Source of the DNA: Actinomycetota bacterium | GTDB lineage: Bacteria; Actinomycetota; Actinomycetes; Nanopelagicales; Nanopelagicaceae | Direction of reading: 5' to 3' | NCBI GenBank assembly: GCA_029978425.1 | Contig: JAPOJL010000021.1 | Span: 1-10,608, forward strand | DNA: 10,608 bases | Shown: positions 7,992 through 10,608 of the stretch, piece after piece | How positions within the stretch are numbered: position 1 is the first letter of the stretch | Layout of the letters: each line of letters starts with the position of its first letter | Notes under the pieces: model-generated | Seen by the model: only the letters and a program-made list of their open reading frames with translations | Database searches by the model: none | Told to the model about the DNA's origin: nothing | Translations under genes and position numbers: made by a program

Positions 7992-7997
7992 AGGGTA
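7992..7997 (-). promoter_or_regulatory. Leaderless -10 box of the DUF3000-RNase D operon
   Basis: TACCCT on the minus strand, followed by TAGACC and the GTG start at 7985. Both the hexamer and the 6-nt gap are the same as at the iron permease gene. No good -35 is seen. The 93-nt divergent region 7986-8078 also holds the EamA promoter and nothing else that I recognise. Confidence 0.5.
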
Positions 7998-8066
7998 GAA
8001 GAGGGTGAATTGAGTAAGCGGGAGGCGCGAGCAGAGATAGAAGCAGAAGAAATCCACACTTGCCGA

Positions 8067-8072
8067 TAATCT
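8067..8072 (+). promoter_or_regulatory. Leaderless -10 box of the EamA transporter gene
   Basis: TAATCT followed by TGCCAA (6 nt) and the ATG at 8079. It is close to the consensus TATAAT-type -10. No Shine-Dalgarno and no convincing -35 are present. Confidence 0.5.
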
Positions 8073-8078
8073 TGCCAA

Positions 8079-8918
8079 ATGGGTTCGCTGCTCGCTCTTC
8101 TCTCTAGCGTGCTGTGGGGAACAGCTGACTATCTTGCAGGGAATCTTTCTAAGCGATTCAAAGCGCTGGCAGTCACGGGCGTATCACAAACCTTCGGACT
8201 TCTCTTTGGTCTCTTGGCGATCTTTTTGGCTAGCGATTTCATCGCGCCCACTCTCGCTTTTGATGGCTATTTCATCCCAGGAGTGATTGCAGGAATAGCG
8301 GGCTTTATCGGATTAACCGCTTTCTACACCGGGCTTGCAACAGGACGCATGGGAGTTGTCTCGCCCATTAGCTCTCTCTCCGTACTTATTCCGTTGATTT
8401 TTGCTTTATCCCAAGGCGAGCGTCCCACGGGTGCACAAACAGCGGGAATCATCATTGCAATTGCCGGCGCTTTCATGGCTAGCGGTCCCGAAGTTAAGAA
8501 TGGACTCCCCATTCGTCCTCTTCTCTACGCAGTTATTGCAGCGCTTGGTTTCGGAACGGCGCTGACCTTTATTGCGATTGGATCTGAGACTGATTCACTG
8601 CACACAATGACCGCGATGCGTTGCGCTTCAGTAACGGTCTGCGTGATTCTCGCACTGCGTTATAGAACGCTCGGTGGTTTTGGAAAGGCACAGATTCCAC
8701 TACTAATTTTCATTGGAGTCGCTGATTTCCTCGCTAACTTCTTGCTTGGTGTCGCCACAACAAAAGGCCTTGTCTCCATTGCGATGGTTTTCGGTTCGCT
8801 ATTTCCAATTGTGACAATTTTGTTAGCTTATAAATTTCTTCATGAACGGCTGCAGCCAGTCCAGTACGTGGGCATTGCAGCTGCGCTTAGTGGCGTTATA
8901 TTGATTGCTGCTTTCTAG
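8079..8918 (+). CDS. EamA/DMT-superfamily transporter
   Basis: Integral membrane protein of 279 aa with about ten hydrophobic segments arranged as two EamA halves (roughly residues 1-135 and 145-279), the usual size and fold of drug/metabolite transporters. The N-terminus LLSSVLWGTADYLAGNLSKR is typical of the first half. GRMGVVSPISSLSVLIPLIFAL and the ending YVGIAAALSGVILIAAF are the paired terminal helices of each half. The substrate cannot be told; members export amino acids, metabolites or drugs. It stands alone, transcribed divergently from DUF3000 with its own leaderless-type promoter. Its 3' end overlaps by 23 nt the end of the convergent reductase gene. The family assignment is firm; a specific function would be a guess. 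Confidence 0.9.
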   Translation: MGSLLALLSSVLWGTADYLAGNLSKRFKALAVTGVSQTFGLLFGLLAIFLASDFIAPTLAFDGYFIPGVIAGIAGFIGLTAFYTGLATGRMGVVSPISSLSVLIPLIFALSQGERPTGAQTAGIIIAIAGAFMASGPEVKNGLPIRPLLYAVIAALGFGTALTFIAIGSETDSLHTMTAMRCASVTVCVILALRYRTLGGFGKAQIPLLIFIGVADFLANFLLGVATTKGLVSIAMVFGSLFPIVTILLAYKFLHERLQPVQYVGIAAALSGVILIAAF

Positions 8919-9441
8919 GCAGCCACACTTCAAAGTCATTTTCTTCAAGACTTTCAGAATCAGTAAGTTCATAATTAGTGTCGAGTAAAGAGCGGTCAAG
9001 AAAATTCCCATCACCTGAATTTTTTGATCGAGTTATATAAAAAGTATCAATTAATCTCTGCTCGATAAGTGGTCGGAGGAAATTCACTCCACCTTCCACC
9101 AAGACCGGCTCACCATATTCGGCGAGGGCTATTCCAATGACTTCCGCTGGAGAGTTATTCAGAAAGTGAACGAGACCTTCACTCTCTCGTTCGTGGGGAA
9201 CTTGTCGAGTCGCCACCAGGACTGGAAGTTTTGTTTTTCCATATAGCTCGCTCCGGTAAGTGTTGCCACCGATAGCAATAGAGCGGGCTTTGGAGCGAAT
9301 CTGATGAAAGCGCTGGCGATCGCTGGCCGAACTCAGCGGCGCTGATCGACCTGCCATGGTGGTAGCGCCATTTGCGGCGACGACAAGATTGGCAATTACG
9401 CGAGTGGAAGAGGCCTTCTCATTCGCTGATGCGTCTGCCAT
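8896..9441 (-). CDS. RibD C-terminal-domain (pyrimidine reductase-like) protein
   Basis: NAD(P)H-dependent reductase of the RibD_C/dihydrofolate-reductase fold, the family that reduces the ribosyl-aminouracil intermediate of riboflavin synthesis. Visible family blocks are RVIANLVVAANGATTMAGRSAPLSS near the N-terminus (residues 14-38), DRQRFHQIRSKARSIAIGGNTYR (41-63), and the cofactor-site motif VLVEGGVNFL with a conserved Glu in the C-terminal half. The usual S-x-D-G near the N-terminus is here AANG, so the Asp is replaced by Asn. At 181 aa it is short for the family, and no deaminase domain is attached. I prefer the ATG at 9441, which has TAGCGT 7 nt upstream; a GTG at 9450 (184 aa) is the alternative. 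Whether it truly acts in riboflavin synthesis is uncertain. Confidence 0.8.
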   Translation of the reverse strand: MADASANEKASSTRVIANLVVAANGATTMAGRSAPLSSASDRQRFHQIRSKARSIAIGGNTYRSELYGKTKLPVLVATRQVPHERESEGLVHFLNNSPAEVIGIALAEYGEPVLVEGGVNFLRPLIEQRLIDTFYITRSKNSGDGNFLDRSLLDTNYELTDSESLEENDFEVWLPRKQQSI

Positions 9442-9448
9442 GGCGCTC

Positions 9449-9454
9449 ACGCTA
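9449..9454 (-). promoter_or_regulatory. Possible leaderless -10 box of the RibD-C reductase gene
   Basis: TAGCGT on the minus strand, 7 nt before the ATG at 9441. The gap is one longer than at the other six genes. It would overlap the alternative GTG start at 9450, so if the box is real that GTG cannot be the start. Confidence 0.3.
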
Positions 9455-9484
9455 CCGCCCCCATGAAATGTCAGCGGGGAGTTC

Positions 9485-9490
9485 TATCGT
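9485..9490 (+). promoter_or_regulatory. Leaderless -10 box of the four-cysteine protein gene
   Basis: TATCGT followed by GGAGCA (6 nt) and the ATG at 9497. The GGAG within the gap is only 2 nt from the ATG, too close for a normal Shine-Dalgarno, which favours the leaderless reading. Confidence 0.45.
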
Positions 9491-9496
9491 GGAGCA

Positions 9497-9730
9497 ATGA
9501 TTATTGATTGCGAAAACTGCGTGATGAGAGATATCGCATGTAAAGATTGCGTGGTCTCTGTATTTATTGAAGCACCGCGGACCTCTGCCTCAGCCAGTTC
9601 TGAGATTGGGGCTGAAGAGTCTCGAGTAATTGACCTCCTCGCCTCACGAGGAATGGTTCCGCCCCTGCGTTACGCTCACCACGAGGTAAAAATCTCGAAT
9701 TCACAGGATTCCGAAGCGCTCTCAGGTTGA
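9497..9730 (+). CDS. Small CxxC-x6-CxxC protein, probable zinc-binding
   Basis: Protein of 77 aa with Cys5, Cys8, Cys15 and Cys18 in the pattern C-x2-C-x6-C-x2-C (DCENCVMRDIACKDCVV), which looks like a small zinc knuckle or, less likely, an Fe-S site. A central stretch rich in Ser/Ala is followed by ESRVIDLLASRGMVPPLRY, which resembles a segment I recall from uncharacterised small actinobacterial proteins encoded near NlpC/P60 genes. There is no signal peptide or membrane helix. It is divergent from the reductase gene and 32 nt upstream of the NlpC/P60 gene on the same strand; both have their own leaderless-type -10 box. No function is known to me. Confidence 0.75.
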   Translation: MIIDCENCVMRDIACKDCVVSVFIEAPRTSASASSEIGAEESRVIDLLASRGMVPPLRYAHHEVKISNSQDSEALSG

Positions 9731-9756
9731 GGTTTCTGTGTCTCCGCAGTTAGCCT
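9727..9756 (+). promoter_or_regulatory. Leaderless promoter of the NlpC/P60 gene
   Basis: TTGAGG (9727-9732), an 18-nt spacer, TAGCCT (9751-9756), 6 nt, then the ATG at 9763. Spacer and gap are the same as at the iron permease gene. The -35 overlaps the stop of the preceding gene, so the hydrolase can be expressed on its own. Confidence 0.5.
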
Positions 9757-9762
9757 AAACCG

Positions 9763-10608
9763 ATGATTCTCTCGAAGGCGCTGAAACGAGCCCTGCGCAA
9801 TCTCAGTTTCTCCCTTCTGGCCTTGACCCTGGCAATCACTTTGCTTCCAGCATCCCACGCTGCGCCGAATACCGATTTACGCGCGGTGCGCGCGCAAGTT
9901 GAACAACTCCAAGAAGATGCCGCAGAAGCTGGAGAGAATGCCCAAGCTGCCAAAATCCAACTCGCAAAATTGAAGAAACAACTCTCATCCGTCCAGCAAC
10001 AAGCAGATGTTCAACGTCAGAGCGTTGAATCAATCAAGAAATCTCTCGCTGCAATCGCAATCGCTCGATATAAATCCACAGGCCTTGGCGAGGGGCTCGA
10101 ACTACTCTTCTCATCCGATCCTTCACTCTATCTCTCGGCTGCCGGTTCGCTTGAAAATGTCACGCGAAAGCAAGCGATCGAGCTCCGTAAGTTTGCAACC
10201 GCAAAGCAGCGACTCGATGCAACAACTCTCACCGTGGCTGATAAGTTGAAATTGGTTCAAGCTGCTGAAGCGCGTTACCGCGCCCAAGCCGCTCAAGTAG
10301 AGAAGAAGTTGGCGCAGGCTGAGAAGTTGCTGGCAAAACTTGAAAAAGAAGATCGCGAGCGCTTACTCAAGCTGCAGGCGATGGATGAAGAAGAACGACG
10401 CAAATACTCCATTGAACAGGCAAAACTGGCTAATGCTGTTTCTGGGCGAGCTGGCGTAGCGCTTCGTTTCGCAGTGCAACAGATTGGTGACAGTTATGTG
10501 TGGGGTGCAGCTGGTCCAATCAAGTGGGATTGCTCTGGTCTAACGATGCGCTCTTTCCAACAAGCAGGCGTCCGACTACCTCACTCCTCTCGTGCCCAAT
10601 ATTCCTAT
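9763..10608 (+). CDS. Secreted coiled-coil NlpC/P60 peptidoglycan hydrolase, 3' partial
   Basis: Exported endopeptidase of the NlpC/P60 cysteine-peptidase family, which cuts stem peptides of peptidoglycan, as RipA-type proteins do in cell separation. 282 residues lie in the window and the frame is open at the edge. A basic N-region (KALKRALR) and hydrophobic core lead to a likely signal peptidase site after PASHA (residue 33). Two long charged/Ala-Gln-rich coiled-coil stretches follow (about 37-85 and 140-225), separated by GLGEGLELLFSSDPSLYLSAAGS, the layout of actinobacterial autoregulated hydrolases. The catalytic domain begins near 228. VWGAAGPIKWDCSGL carries nucleophile Cys257, and the catalytic His is expected beyond the edge. 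The ATG has no Shine-Dalgarno but TAGCCT 6 nt upstream. The family call is firm; the cleaved bond and exact role are inferred. Confidence 0.93.
   Translation, partial: MILSKALKRALRNLSFSLLALTLAITLLPASHAAPNTDLRAVRAQVEQLQEDAAEAGENAQAAKIQLAKLKKQLSSVQQQADVQRQSVESIKKSLAAIAIARYKSTGLGEGLELLFSSDPSLYLSAAGSLENVTRKQAIELRKFATAKQRLDATTLTVADKLKLVQAAEARYRAQAAQVEKKLAQAEKLLAKLEKEDRERLLKLQAMDEEERRKYSIEQAKLANAVSGRAGVALRFAVQQIGDSYVWGAAGPIKWDCSGLTMRSFQQAGVRLPHSSRAQYSY

Overview
The window is dense bacterial chromosome with about half G+C. It holds nine protein genes and no rRNA, tRNA, mobile element or CRISPR. Several genes point to Actinobacteria: an actinobacterial DUF3000 protein directly upstream of an RNase D/HRDC gene, a fadA-fadB beta-oxidation pair, dxs, a RibD-C-type reductase, a small four-cysteine protein and a RipA-like NlpC/P60 hydrolase. 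The moderate G+C, overlapping gene ends and tiny gaps (largest about 93 nt) suggest a streamlined low-GC lineage such as the freshwater acI group (Nanopelagicales). That assignment is inferred, not tested.

Layout. 1-1835 (+): dxs, lacking only its N-terminus; its tail overlaps fadB tail-to-tail by 62 nt. 5094-1774 (-): fadA then fadB, 3 nt apart, a two-gene beta-oxidation operon. A perfect inverted repeat sits on the fadA -10 box and a 9-bp direct repeat lies upstream. 5974-5150 (-): an orphan FTR1/EfeU-type iron permease. 7985-6040 (-): DUF3000 then RNase D. The RNase D frame runs far upstream of its first ATG/GTG/TTG codon and probably starts at an ATT. 8079-8918 (+): EamA/DMT transporter, overlapping by 23 nt the end of a RibD-C reductase (9441-8896, -). 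9497-9730 (+): small CxxC/CxxC protein. 9763 to the window edge (+): secreted coiled-coil NlpC/P60 peptidoglycan hydrolase, truncated.

The main pattern in the window is regulatory. Six genes with their own upstream region have a TANNNT hexamer exactly 6 nt before the start codon and no usable Shine-Dalgarno (a seventh has a 7-nt gap). This is the expected arrangement for leaderless mRNAs whose transcription starts at the start codon. The two operon-internal genes (fadB and RNase D) instead have Shine-Dalgarno sequences. The window therefore appears to use two initiation modes: leaderless for first genes and Shine-Dalgarno for downstream genes.

Functionally the genes are mostly housekeeping: isoprenoid precursor supply, fatty acid degradation, iron uptake, RNA processing, export and cell-wall remodelling. 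I see no defence or biosynthetic cluster. The points most worth checking are the ATT start, the leaderless promoter set and the fadA operator.
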